DNA of 64,000 bases from Atrichornis clamosus (taxonomy: Eukaryota > Chordata > Aves > Passeriformes > Menuridae): NCBI GenBank assembly GCA_013400975.1, contig WBMZ01004770.1, positions 186,001 to 250,000 on the forward strand, in the 5' to 3' direction. The notes beneath the pieces were generated by a model, which did no database searches, was not told where the DNA came from, and saw only the letters and a program-made list of their open reading frames with translations. The position numbers and the translations under genes were made by a program. The stretch's first letter is position 1. Each line of letters starts with the position of its first letter. Positions 11,491-23,430 of the stretch are shown piece by piece.

Positions 11491-13774
11491 ATGAGTTAAA
11501 AGGAGGAGGCTAGCTAGGAAAATAGGAGACATCATACCATCCCCAAATTTTTTACTGTACCGTCTATTTTAAATTTTATCTGTTGATCATCAGTTTTTCA
11601 GCTGGGCTTTCCTTGTGTCTGAGAAGCAGGCAGTGTTAGATGTGCAACTCACCCTTGTTTTTACACTTTCTGGTTTTACAGTGTGTGTCAAATACTCCCA
11701 ATTGCTTCATTTAAAATGTTTTAAAACTATTTTAGAAGTTGCTGTTTAGGAGCTCTCAATTCTGTGTAGGCCAGGCTGATACTTGGCTGTACAGTATGTC
11801 ACTTTTAAACAAAGACACAGGATAGATTTTAAGAGGAGATCTATAAATAGCATGTGGTAAGTAGGGAATACTGGACCTGTAATCCATGTTTTTATTAAAA
11901 CCAAATATTCAAATATTCAGCATCACAGGAAGGCCATAGTTCTTGGGGTTTTTTTGGGGTTTTTTTTGGGTTTTTTTTCCTGGGCACTTAAGGCTTACAT
12001 GTGCAGCACACTGTGGTATCCACACACCTCCCCAGGTGAACAAAAGAAACAAAGTGTTAATATTTTGCTAACATTATTTAAAACAAGACTTTAGTATCGG
12101 GATACAGTGAGCCCTGTCACTGTCTAAGTTAAAAAGAACCCTTGTAGATAATTTTAAATCCAGAATTCCTTAACAGTGGTAAAACTTGCTATTAAGTGCT
12201 ATAAAGTAGTTTAATAATAATAAATCTGTGGAGAAGGAGGGATAATGGTAATAGTAGGTGAATGTCTGTAGTTCTGGAAAGCTGTACTAAAGACCACTAT
12301 AGGGTAGACTTAGTTGCTACCTCTTGTCCTGGGCCTTTGTGTGGTGAGGAGGTTTCTGCCACACAGTTCTGCTTTAATTTTCTTTTTCCTAGAGTCTTTG
12401 GACAAACAGTTATAACCCAGTGGGAATTGTTTAGGTTTCCAAAGGAAGAATAAAAATGTCGAGGTTTAGCTGTTGGTGTTGCCAGAAAAAAGTTTTGGTT
12501 TTCTTTTTCTCACAGGCTAAGTTCAAATAAGCAAATCATGGCCATCATCCCTCACAACTCAAATTACACAAATCCTTTGCAGGAGTGAGCTGAAAGGGGA
12601 TCCCAGCTGGGGCTGTGGTCAGGTCAGGCAGCAGAATTAATTTCTGCCCATCTCTGTCACAAAAAAGTAAATGGCATTTGAATTTGGTTTTGTCATAACC
12701 TCTTGAGATTGATCAGTCAGAATTAAAGGAAAATGGGAGCCAATTTCCAGTCTCTCTCACTACTTCCTGACCTGCTGCTGTCAAAATGATTCTCCCTTTT
12801 CTTACTTTTTTCTGTTTAATACAAGATGTCCATCACAGGCCTAAATCTCAGAAATACTGATTTTGATCCACTAACCCTCCTTTATTTTCAAATACATTCC
12901 ACTTGCTGTACACATTTGATTGGTGCTTTTCCCCAGGAACCTAATGCTCAGTTTGGAGTAATGGGAACACAAACCATTAATAAAAGATTAAAGAAAAAGC
13001 AAAACACCAGGATTTAAAATTCCAAACATATCTCTGTAGACTGTCTTTATAAAAGGCAGTTTCTTCAGCAGGCGTTGAAGTGCAATTCTTCCTACACATT
13101 AAATAATAAAATCAGACATGGGAACTTTCAGATTGCTGTGCTGAGCAAAATGGATGTAGTTCTTTTAAGTCCATAAAAGTAAGGAAAATCAGATCTTAAG
13201 AACCAAGATCACACTTGAACACCGTTGAAAAACTACAGCATGTTACCAAAACCTCATTAAGCTGTCATAGGCTTTTTTTTGTGCATTTTCTTTCCGAGTC
13301 TTTTTGATTGCCAAGATACTTGTGTGTAAATACCCTTTTCTAACTCTGTTCCTCCTCCTCTGATACTGTTTGTGACAACATGGGGGTTACCATGGGGACT
13401 GTGACGTGTGATGTCATACACAGCAGCGTGACCTCGGTGAGCCTGGTGAAGGATGGAGATGGACAGAATAACTAAGGCAGCAAAAGTGGAAAAACATGCA
13501 GGAAAAACGAATGAATTTTAGTAAGAGTGAAACAACGGTGTGTGGGATTGGTTTTGTTTTATAAAGTTCACCCAAATGTGTGTCATGGCTCAAGTTTTTT
13601 TTTTTTTGGCCTGAAAATCCTTAGTTCTGGTTTTGGAATATGTGCTGTGTGATATGTATCTACAGAGAGACCTTTCCTCTACCAAGTCAAGCAATATGAG
13701 GTAAACTTAGAATGAAAATTGTAACTCTATCCCAGCTTCCAGAAAAGGGAGCATTAAATCAGACACTACGACTG
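11491..13774. other. Noncoding DNA, no gene seen
   Basis: It holds a G/T low-complexity block at 11945-11978 and nothing else I can name. The 63-codon frames at 12262-12453 and 12826-13017 lack any domain. A CRE half-site pair (GTGACGTG and TGATGTCA) lies near 13401-13416. Confidence 0.6.
11945..11978 (+). repeat. G-run/T-run low-complexity repeat
   Basis: Three units of GGGG or GGG, each followed by 7 to 8 T, then CCTGGG. It is a short degenerate tandem repeat. The T loops are long for a stable G-quadruplex. Its origin may be the decayed tail of a retroposon, but the flanks do not show one. Confidence 0.7.
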
Positions 13775-13995
13775 CTTAGCACTTCTCTAATGCTTAACAC
13801 GTGGAAATGGTATTGAATCTTCACAACACCCCAATAGGAAAAGGGAGCAGGTGCCAGTATCCCCAGGTAAAAATTGGTGAGTGTGTGATAATCTAAATGG
13901 TAAGGGCACCCTCGTAAAGTGACTCCTCAAATCACCGGCAGCAGGGGGATGAAGATCTGGGAATTCCTATCTTTGTAGTCCCAGGTTTGTTTCAC
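13775..13995 (-). repeat. Degraded MIR-like CORE-SINE
   Basis: The plus strand reads TTGAATCTTCACAACACCCC, then a gap region, then TATCCCCAGGTAAAAATTGG, then AAAGTGACTCCTCAAATCAC and a segment ending GGGAATTCC...CCCAGG. This follows the order of a reverse-complemented MIR element: the ATCCTCACAACACCC block, the TATCCCCATTTTACAG block, the AAGTGACTTGCCCAAGGTCA block, and the block around the tRNA-like head. It is strongly decayed, as expected for an element this old. A related CORE-SINE subfamily is possible. Confidence 0.55.
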
Positions 13996-16900
13996 TGGCT
14001 CAGGTTTGCCTTTCATTGAAAACACAAAGTTCAAAGTTGACCTGCTCAGTGAAATGACAGTCTTGCTCATACCAATATTATGACCCTTTTTTTAGATACG
14101 GGTAAGGCTGTGTTAGCACAGCATATTCATTTTTGTGCAAAAGTTGATGTGCAGAACCCATGCAAAGGCTTTTGCAACAGAAGTGTGAGTGAATGGGGCT
14201 GAAATGGGCACACCCTCATAAATGTGGATGCCTGTGAATTGAGCATCCCATGTGCAAAGCAGCCCTTGTTCTTTTGGTGGTTTTTCTGTTTCTTTCCCCA
14301 GAACCTTGAATCTCTCCTTGTGCATGCCATGTGTGCACTAACTCCTAATTTATATCACTTCAAGAGAGGAAAATCAAGGCCTTTGACTTGTAAATTTCAC
14401 TCAAAATACACTTTTATGGTTGGGGTTATAATGGAAATACCGACAAACTCAGATATTTAACTATAAGAGCTCAATCTGTGACACAATAATAAAGATATGT
14501 TTTACTGCCAATCTTTCTTGTATAGACAATGGGGGAATGATTTTTAGTTTTCCTGTTGTAAATATACATTGGCAAAGAAAAGGTGTTTGCCAGGTCAAAG
14601 TCATTGCTCCAAAAGAGAATGCAATAATGAAATAATATAAATAGTGAAGGGCCCAACACCTCCAGTAAAAGTTATCAACTTTGGAGCTCAAATGGACACA
14701 TTATTTCTTATGTTTGTGTCTCAAATTGGTATATCTGCACAGCAGTAATTCAGTGCCAACAGTATTGATTCTCCATGCACGTAGCTCCTGTTGAGATCAT
14801 TAGTAGGTCTGCTTGTGAAAGGTCTGCAGGCACTCATGTCACTAAAATGTATGAAGTTCATATTTGTAGGGAGCTATTTCATGTGTAGAACTAGAAAAGG
14901 AAGAGCCTTCAGTGTTCAAAAAACCCTCACCATGTATCTCCAGTCTTATCAATGTAAAAAGCTGTAATTTATTTGTCTGGATCAGACAAATGAGGCTTTC
15001 ATCCAGTAAAGGTTTGAATTTAGCAGGAGTAGGGCTGGGTTTACTCCTTAAACATCTTTTGTAAATAGAACTTGCCTCTATTAAAACTGAATTGCTATTT
15101 TTGAGGTTTTGTTTCTCTCTTCCAAAGTGCTAAAATAATGATTTCTGTGTTGGAAGATCTTTTAAAAAAATCTTGTTTTGTTAAAGCTACACCCCCACCT
15201 CTCCACCCTCTGCCCCTGGGTCTGACTGTCAGCTGAAAGTTGAGCTTAATGATGGGGAGAGTTTTTTTTACTTTTTGTCTATTATTTTTTGCCAAAATGT
15301 CCTTTAATATCTACTCTACTTTCTCACTTTCTGTTCCTCCCAAGAGCAAAACAGAGGCTTATTTGCTATAGTGACATTTTTGAAAATCTGCATGGCAGCA
15401 TCACTGTTGCCTATGGAATAGTCATCATGTTCAATTTTGTTGATCCTGTATTTGTTTGCTGGAAAGCAAATCCATCTATTTATCTTCAAAGTCTATTTTC
15501 CCAGGTTTCCCTTGCTTAAAGAGCTAAACTCAGCTAGAGCAGAGTCCTTGACTGCAAAAGCTTATGATATTAATGTTTTGCTCTGCTGTTCTAATGATCA
15601 GTGTGATGTTTTGAAAGTGTTCTGTCTTGTCAGCCCTGTTGTTTTTGCAGTCTGTGTTGATTTGGATGTCAGCTATGTTTCCAATAAACTTCTGAACCCC
15701 GAGTACTTTCTAGCAGGGAAGAAAAAAGATGCTTTGTTTATCATGCTATGAAAATTAAAGACCAAGAACTTTCAAAAATAGGAGCCTACAGTTAAGATCC
15801 TTTAGCCTATGTTTAGATTTCTAAAGCAGTGGCCTAATTTTTAAAAAGGCTGAGGATCCAGAGGCTCCTGGTTGGCTTCAATACTCTGGACAGCTTTTTA
15901 GATACTCCAAATGAGGAGAATTTAATATTTAATATAAAATTGACTTATTTGTAGGTATTTGGTGTTCCATGGGATTTTCAGTGGAGTAATACAATAGTCT
16001 GAATTCACAACACAAACACAATGCAGTGATTGCACCCTACAGCTGCATCACAATACAAATGTGATTCCCTTTGGTATCTGCATACTCACCATCAGGATGC
16101 TGGGTGTCCCTGACACCCAGGGTTTCTGACAAGGGATATGTGGGTTGAAGCCAGCTCAAGATTGCTGCTTTCTTCGAAGTTCACTTTGGCTGTTCAAGTT
16201 GATACACTTCCCTGTGCTAGACTGGTAGGTTCAGGACGATCATAGTCTCTCTGAAGGATTTTTGGGAAGTCCGTTTCCCAGTTGACTCACTCAACTGATA
16301 CAACCTTTGTCTAAGGCAAAGGCCACCCTCTGATCACCCTTTAGTTGAGATAAGTTTAGCTACCTTTGATAGCTGTGGTCACTTCCTACAGGCCATTCTG
16401 AGCTCCATCCTTGCCTGTCTTCCCTGAGCCACTTTCCATGGTAGGGATTCTTTGGGTCACAACCTCCCCCCCGCAGCTTCCTCAGTGTGCAGTGGATATT
16501 TCAAGGACTTCTCAGTAGCAAAGGCTGTAAATGTTGGTTGCAGTTTGGGTTGCACTTCTGTTTTGTACATGCTTGTGATTCTTGGGGAGCTTGGAAGGTG
16601 AGGAATAAAATTTCCTGGGCTAAAATGGGGTTTCTATTCTGAACAATATTTTCATATTTATTTTTAAATACAAAATTCCTGCCGTGTTTTCAGGCAAGAA
16701 CAAAATAAGTATACTTTAAAAAAAGTAGAGTTGGAATGGATCCCCTTCACTCTGTCAAGCTTTATTTGTGGAGGGAATTTGGACATATGAAATTGGGAGT
16801 AAAATTTCTCTGGCCATGTTTTCAAGCAAAACCAAAGCAAATGGTTGTTACAAGTACATAGCTGGAACAAATAATCTTGCTTTCATGCCAACAGTGCAAG

Positions 16901-17005
16901 GGTAGAAGGAAAGAAGCTAATGATGCTTCTGACTGAATTTTTTCTGATTATTTTCCTTTATATAAAGAGAACAAGATACTGGCTAAATCAACTTCTAGAA
17001 CAGAG
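13996..17005. other. Noncoding DNA, no gene seen
   Basis: The part at about 14340-14700 is AT-rich and complex and might be another conserved element, though weaker than the others listed. The frame at 15437-15751 (104 codons) has no domain. A short perfect hairpin lies at 16100-16120. Confidence 0.55.
16100..16120. repeat. Perfect 9-bp inverted repeat
   Basis: CTGGGTGTC, a 3-base spacer CCT, then GACACCCAG. The arms match perfectly. It is too short and tight for a microRNA precursor. It could be a protein-binding dyad or chance. Confidence 0.8.
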
Positions 17006-17409
17006 ATGAGCCTAAATACTCTCTTCAGGAACTTTAAGCTTTGGTGGAGAGCTGGACAGGCAGAAGTAAAAGCTCAGGAACATCTTCTCAACTCCCAGGC
17101 AGCAGCAGAATTGGAGATTTGTCAAGGATTACTTCACCATCTCCAGCTTCTTGGGAGGCATCTGGATACAGAGGAGAAAGAACTCCTGCATTCCCTTTTG
17201 AACGCCTTCCAGTCCTCATGCTTTTTGCCAACTCTCCCACTAAAATTCACCTTCCGAGGAGAGGCACAGCAGAGAAATCCTTGTTCTGGAGCCTCTGGGC
17301 TGGCCCAGAGAGCACCAGAGATTGCAGTGTAGCATGGGAAAATCTTCAGAGAATTCCCTGGGATCCAGCTCCTATGATGTATTGGTGTGGCAATTTCTTA
17401 GAAGTGTGA
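17006..17409 (+). other. Two overlapping open frames, coding doubtful
   Basis: Frames 17006-17332 (108 codons) and 17041-17409 (122 codons) are open together in different phases, in a locally GC-richer stretch. The first contains a Leu-rich, helix-like run (LLHHLQLLGRHLDTEEKELL). Neither resembles a family I know, and I see no splice or promoter context. Chance, or a long-dead retroposed fragment, is more likely than a gene. Confidence 0.12.
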
Positions 17410-18856
17410 AATGAAATTATATAGAACATAATGACCATCTTCTGGATGTTTCCATGTCCTTTGTCTTTCTAGTAGCAGCTGCAACCCAACTTGTACTTTG
17501 CTATTTTTGGTGTAGAGGTCAGTCTTAGAAATGTGTCCTCAAGTACACCTTGGCAAGACCAAGCAGCTGGGTTTGCCAGCGGATAAACTGGATTTCCTAG
17601 AAGTTAGTGAGAATCTACACGAGTCACCTAAAAGTCAGTACCTGAGCTGGGAGAGCGACTGTGGAGCCTGGGTTGCTCCATCTCTTGCCATAACCAGGAG
17701 ACAAAGCTCCTATTGCTGTGTAAGCAAGAGGGTCAAAACCAAACAGCAAATACTAGAATATTTGTTGGTTTTTTTTAAAGAATATACCAATTTAATACAT
17801 TTTTCCTTTATTTTTTAACCATAGCATATGCACCTACCACTCAGCCCATTAATCTTCAAGCCAAGATATGCCTTTTGGGTATTTCCCTACTAATGAAGTA
17901 ACTTGCTGCAGAGATGCCATAATATCTCAGCAATCTACATACTCTCCAGCCAAAGTACCACTTAAAGTTTTAGCTTCTTCTTGAATATGTTGGTTGGACA
18001 CATGCTGTTTTTAGAAGCTAGACATTTTTTATTGGATTTGATGGGAAATATAAATTGGATTTGGAAAAGGGCTAACCCTTCAAGCCTTCAATTCTCCCTA
18101 TTAAGATTTTCCTTGCAACTTGGCCTCTTTTAAACTCCCATCTCGTGCATACTCTTTTCTAATCTGATACCTCAGTGTACATATCTAAACATGATCAGTG
18201 ACAGTTTTAGCTGCGGGGTGAGACTTTCTGTGACAAGGGCAGTGAGCTCTGATTTGAGACCATTCATTGCAAGTGACTTCAGCTGTCTCTTCAAGTGACA
18301 TCCAGCTACTTGAGGAATGGGGGATGACGAAAGTTCTTTGGACAGAAAACTTTCACTGACAAGAAGGTGACAGGTCCTTGCACAGCTGGTCTCTGATATG
18401 CCTTGGAAGAGGCCTACGTAGTTACTAATTTAAGTTTAGTGGTGGCTGCAAGCATGGAGCAGACAAGTTCTTGTAGATTTGTAACTCATCTGCAGGAATG
18501 ACAGGAGTTGGAGCTACACTTACGGTGCTGGCGTTGTTGTATAACATTTCCAATAGCCCATGTTTATTTAAAGAGCTAAGTAAACTGAACTGCAAGCTAT
18601 TCTCATTAGTGCTTCTGAACCTGGTGTATTCTGTTAATTTGTTCATATATTTAACGTGGATACTGACCTTTTTTTAATGGTCTGTCAAGTCATAGTAATG
18701 GTATTCTCACTCTTAGGGCTGTCTATTCCTTCATTTTTTTTTCTAATTTCTTTTTCCAACCTGTCCTAATTTTTCCCCAACGTCTCCTATCAGTTTTTCA
18801 GCTCTTGTGGTGCTATCAGTAATGAAAACTCTAACGTGTGGGAAGTGGGAGGCTGG

Positions 18857-18881
18857 TTTTTTTTTTTGTTTTTTTTTTTTT
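18857..18881 (+). repeat. Poly-T tract
   Basis: Eleven T, one G, thirteen T, followed by AAAAG. This is a simple repeat. No retroposed body is recognisable on either side. Confidence 0.9.
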
Positions 18882-19334
18882 AAAAGGGACTTCTGGCCTT
18901 GCTCAGAACAAATGCATGCAACTCTTCTCCTAAATCACTGTGTTCCCTGCCCACCATCGCTCCTGTTGTAACACTGGGCGGAAATCAAAAGGTCCTTCCC
19001 AACTAGGAGAGTGATGTGGCATCCTGAACACACACACCCACACCCTTCCGGTGCACGAGGGGTAAGTGCTGGCCATTGCACAGGGAGCTGTGATACTTTT
19101 TTTGGCATGTTGGCTGTCATCTAGTTGGGAACAGGGGCATTTTGATCCCAGCTCTGCCTCCAACCACTTCTGGACCACTCTCAAATTGTTATATATGGCA
19201 CATAAGTACCTGCTGATTACATACATATCTGTGTGTATGCAGTGAAACTTTAAACGTTGGCAGTGTCTGCTGAATCCTCACCTGAGAAGGAAGTGTTTAC
19301 CCTCTAAATATCAGGTAGTTCTTGGAATAAACTA

Positions 19335-19342
19335 TGACGTCA
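19335..19342. promoter_or_regulatory. Palindromic CRE (TGACGTCA)
   Basis: A perfect cAMP-response element, the site bound by CREB/ATF factors. It keeps its CpG in otherwise CpG-poor DNA. No promoter features are seen next to it, so its role is uncertain. Confidence 0.35.
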
Positions 19343-21975
19343 GCCTCAAAAGTTTGAGGCCCCCGAGGGCCAGCCATAACCCAAAGAAATAAGGTGACTT
19401 ATTGAGGATGTTTGAATAACGCTCTCCTGGCAGATCTGATTTCAGAAGCTCCTCCTTCCCCTCCACCGTCTGTGACTCCTGTTCCCACTGCCTGCTTTGC
19501 CTTTCCTGCTCAGCTCTTTGTGCAGCTGGGCTCAAAGTCTCCAACAGCCATTATATTTGATTCCTGAAGAATATCCTTTCACACACCCGATTTAGAGCAG
19601 GGCCGCAGGGATGGTCGTTTGGCAGAGCTGAGAGGTGGTCATGTACAGCATGTGGCAGGGGAGAGGGAATGGCAGTGAGGGATGAGGCTGCCAAACACAT
19701 CTGACCTGCTGAGGACAGAAGAGAGGTGATGAAGCAGTGTTGGAACGGGCTGTTAGAGGCAAGATGAGAGAAATTAGACTAATTGTTACAAAGGATGTAG
19801 TGGAGACCACAGCATCACAAACACTGGGTGGTCCCGAGCTGAGCTCCGGGAGAGGTGTGCCCATTTACACCACCTGGGACTTGTCCCCTGCTGTGTAGGG
19901 GAGTATTTGTCACCCTATCAGTACGGTCTCAGCTCTCCTTTAAGGTCTTTGCTTTTTGTGTCTGAAATATTGCCTGGTTTACATTGAAGATTACAGCAAT
20001 GTAATCTGTTTCTTAGCAGTTGTGTTTCAGTCCCCAGCCGGTGTAAGTCAGCACAGCTCAGCTGCCTGCACAGGAGTTGCTCCATTTGCAACCACTGAGG
20101 CTTTGGCCCTCAGTAAATAAACACTAGTGTATTATTGCTAAGATTTGACCTCATTTGTTTGGTTTTTTCCATTTCCTTGACACATCATTGAGCAAATTGT
20201 CACTGAGGAAAGGGAGGAGAAGAGGAGATAATTAAATATTCCATAAGGATAATAAGGTGTGAGTAAAATTATTTCTGTGGTTTAACATGTATGTCTTTTT
20301 TAGTAATTTCTTTGCTAGTTGGAAAATGTGGGCTCTGTGTAAGGCCAAATAAACAGTTTGCTGTAGACATTTAAAAGGACAGGGTGCACCTCTTACAGGT
20401 ACTTTGTTGACAGTCAAAAAATGGCATATCTATTATTCATGCTGAGAAGCCAGGCAGGAGGAATGCTGCCCTAACTCTCACACTGTACAAGTGGAAAGTT
20501 GCAAGCAGTGTAGCTTGTAAAGGCAATTGGGTTTGTTTAAAGGAATCCTGTCTTTTCGGGAGCCTGATTTGTAACATGACTGAGTTGAAACTTGGTAGAC
20601 TCAGCACTACAATGGCAAAACTTCCTTTGATTTCAGCAAGAGTGTAATTTGGCTTTGTGTATCAATATTTATGACTGAGGTCACAGGCACAGAAACCTGA
20701 TGCAGACAGGATTTTTTTTTTTTTCCCCAAAAGTTACTATCTGTAAAGGAATGAGTGATGCTTGGCTTTCTGACAACAAACCTTCGATTTTTAATGACTC
20801 ATCTGCAAGAGCTGATAAAATGTTGTTCTTGAAGGGTTGGCTTAGCAGGGTGTCGTGTGAGAAATGTGTAGAAACAAAAGAGCAGCAATTGCAGGTGTCT
20901 GGGGCTCTTCTTACTGAAGCTGATGTGCTGGTTTTTAAAATTTCATCAGAATTATATGTATGCATAAAATGAGTATATTGAGACAACTGCTTTGCATGAT
21001 GATTACATATTGCTCACTGTTGAAATGTGATATGGGTTTTGTGTGCCGAAGGAAACTTGTTTCCTTTTAATGAAGGTTACTTGAGATGTCAGGTGAAGCC
21101 AGATGTAGCAGAGAACATATCTGAGTTCACCTAGAAAGCTGACCAAAATGAAGGAATTCATTCCTTCAGCCATTAAGATCTGTGTGATTTTGGTTTTGCA
21201 GCTGCTCTTTTCCTTTCAATTGTATGTCCCAGCTCCTTTCAGCTTTTGTGCATTTCCTGCATTTCTAGGATTTTAGCGCACGTGCATAATGCAGTAGTGC
21301 ATGTCAGTGGGAATTGTTTAATTCAGCCTTGCAGCGTGGAAGAGTAAGATGTGGGAACAGCCCTAGAAAGTTCTGGTTACAAGGAAGTGATGCTGCATCT
21401 GCTGTCAGAGAAGGGGGTACTGCACAGAGGATTGATCTGAGCAAAGCCTGATGTGCACTTGGTCCCCAGCAGAGTAATATTGGTCCTCAGAAATTCTGGG
21501 ACTCTGCAGGGAGCCACGTAGCAATTCCCCTTAAAGTGGGTCCGTGGTGGAGATGATGAGCTGGGGTTTGCGTCAGGGATGAGAGTCTGTCCCTTGACTT
21601 AATGTTGAATAATCCCGTTTGAAAATAATTGAATTGCAAAAAAACAGTCTAGCTAATGAACCCAGCAGGACTTTGGAAATAGATTTCATCCTCTTCAGAC
21701 CTGGGATGGCATCTAGCAATGGCTAAAAGTCACAGGTTAAGCCAACAATATTTCATCACGGTGTGATTCTTGTGGTGTGGAAGTGAAAGTGCCTAAGGCC
21801 TCAGATTTATCTGTGCCTGGTTTCTCACGAAACATAAGCATAGATTTATCTGTATAAGGAAATTAATTTTGTTCAAGGGAGAATTTGAAGCAGAATGCAG
21901 AAATGATTCTAGAATAAGGCAGGTAAAGTTGTTAGTTAAATCAGCTCCATCCCTTGTGATAAATAGATCAAGAAG

Positions 21976-22004
21976 CTGGACAATTTATTGAATAAATTGT
22001 CCAG
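21976..22004. repeat. Perfect 13-bp inverted repeat
   Basis: Arms CTGGACAATTTAT and ATAAATTGTCCAG match perfectly around a 3-base spacer TGA. A perfect dyad of 26 paired bases is rare by chance. The short loop argues against a microRNA. It could be a protein-binding dyad, a recent small palindromic duplication, or the centre of a decayed miniature transposon. Confidence 0.9.
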
Positions 22005-22049
22005 AGATGTCTAAATTATTTGCAGTGTCATTTCACCTGAGCCTGAGGA

Positions 22050-22320
22050 ATGTGAAGCCAAATTTCAGCTGGCTATATTGCATTCCTCTCTAGAGCCAGA
22101 AATAGGATCTCAGCTGTTATAAATTGATTAATGAAAGTATTGTTATTTAGACCAGACCCTTAGGCTTGTAATGCCTAAGTTTTAGCTTAAGTGACCAAGA
22201 TGAGCTGTTCTTTAGAAGGCATAGCTTTAAAAGCTATTTGTCTAGTTCAGAAGCAGAAAATATAATAGCTTTCATTGTTTTGGCACGTTTTATTGTCTGT
22301 GTTGCCTCCCAAAATGATTT
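22050..22320. promoter_or_regulatory. Candidate conserved noncoding element with dyads
   Basis: AT-rich complex sequence containing AAATTGATTAATG, TTCATTGTTTTG (SOX-like) and two further dyads: CTTAGGC/GCCTAAG at 22159-22179 and ATAGCTTT/AAAGCTAT at 22221-22237. The concentration of symmetric sites suggests a regulatory element. No conservation test was possible. Confidence 0.3.
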
Positions 22321-23159
22321 ACTTTTTTTTTCTCTTGAACCTGTGTGGCATCATATTAGCATGGCACATGAAGATCCTGAGGTGAAAATAAATCCACAAA
22401 GATAAATATCAAACTTTGAGATGCTGTTCCATGTAACTGAATGTTTATCTGAACTTCACACACAGCATCCAGTTAGATAATTTGCCCACGAGGCAAGTTT
22501 GTTTCATTTTTCACAATGTTCTGCTACTTGAGATTATTTATTCACTGCAGCAGAGCTATGGACCAGCCTGATTTGTTAAGCAAGCACTGTGAGGATAGAT
22601 ACTGCAGTACTATCTTTCATGGAAAACTTTGGAGTGAGAAGCAATGAACTATCTCCCTGTGCATCCAGGATGGGCTAGAAAAACTGGTGAGGGTGCAGCT
22701 GCAGAGGTAAGAGGAGAGTCCTCCTTTGTGGAAATGTCTTTTCTCTCTTATCCCTTCTGCTTGCCCTGTAGTAGCCTTACACCAATATTTCAAAACTCTT
22801 GATGATGTTTTTAATAAAGAAAGAAAAAAGATCAAGAACCTGAATGAATCTGTAGTTAGCTTCCTGGATGTTATTTAATTATAGAGAGATGAGGTGTTTG
22901 TTCCACCAATAAGTACAAAAACTTTATATCAGGCTGCTTAGCTGAAATTTAATAGTTAGTATTCTATTACACATTTCTTTACACTTAACAACCATTCTTG
23001 CATGAATGTGTTTGACAAGGGAAGCAGAGCTCATGTGCTGCATTAATTGTAACACAACTTGAGAGGCATTGTCACGGGAGTGCTGTTCCTTTCCACCTTT
23101 GTGTGTATGAAGTTAAACTGCCCACCAAAAATTCAGCAAACTTAAACTGCAGCCAAAGA
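22321..23159. other. Noncoding DNA, no gene seen
   Basis: No gene or named repeat. The part at 22440-22560 has the same complex AT-rich texture as the candidate elements on either side and may belong to the same regulatory cluster. Confidence 0.5.
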
Positions 23160-23430
23160 AAACATCTGCTTTGGACATGACTTTATTTTCTAGCAGGAGG
23201 GCTCCATATATCAATGCCTCGCCTTGTCTAATTTCATTAATGTGATCTTGTGTCCATCCTGTGGCACTTTAATAGTCATTATTTGTGGCCTCCATCAAAT
23301 AAAGCATTGACCATAAATCCAACTTCAAATAAATGAAGATATAAATGTCAATCTGTGTTACTGTACAATATTTATTATTTTAATTAAATGAAACTTATTG
23401 TGACATTTATTAGATCACAAGTTCCTTGTT
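23160..23430. promoter_or_regulatory. Candidate conserved noncoding element
   Basis: A dense run of homeodomain- and MEF2/forkhead-like cores: TTTCATTAATG, TTTATTATTTTAATTAAATG, CCATAAATCC and CAAATAAAG, with no in-frame coding and no repeat signature. It resembles vertebrate developmental enhancers in texture. Conservation is inferred only. Confidence 0.35.

Larger units (their letters stand above)
17410..21959. other. Noncoding DNA, no gene seen
   Basis: Contains an interrupted poly-T at 18857-18881, a short CA-rich run near 19029-19044, a perfect palindromic CRE at 19335-19342, a 13-base T run at 20712-20724 and a palindromic E-box GCACGTGC at 21278-21285. The section around 19440-19870 is richer in G and C. 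Frames there of up to 98 codons have no recognised domain. Confidence 0.6.

Noticed and set aside
11945..11984. Stable G-quadruplex
   Set aside because: The T loops are 7-8 bases and the fourth G run is separated by a longer stretch, so stability would be poor.
18857..18881. Tail of a processed pseudogene on the minus strand
   Set aside because: No gene-like body adjoins the poly-T on the side where it would be expected.
21976..22004. MicroRNA precursor
   Set aside because: The stem is only 13 bp with a 3-base loop. A precursor needs a stem of about 25-35 bp and a larger loop.
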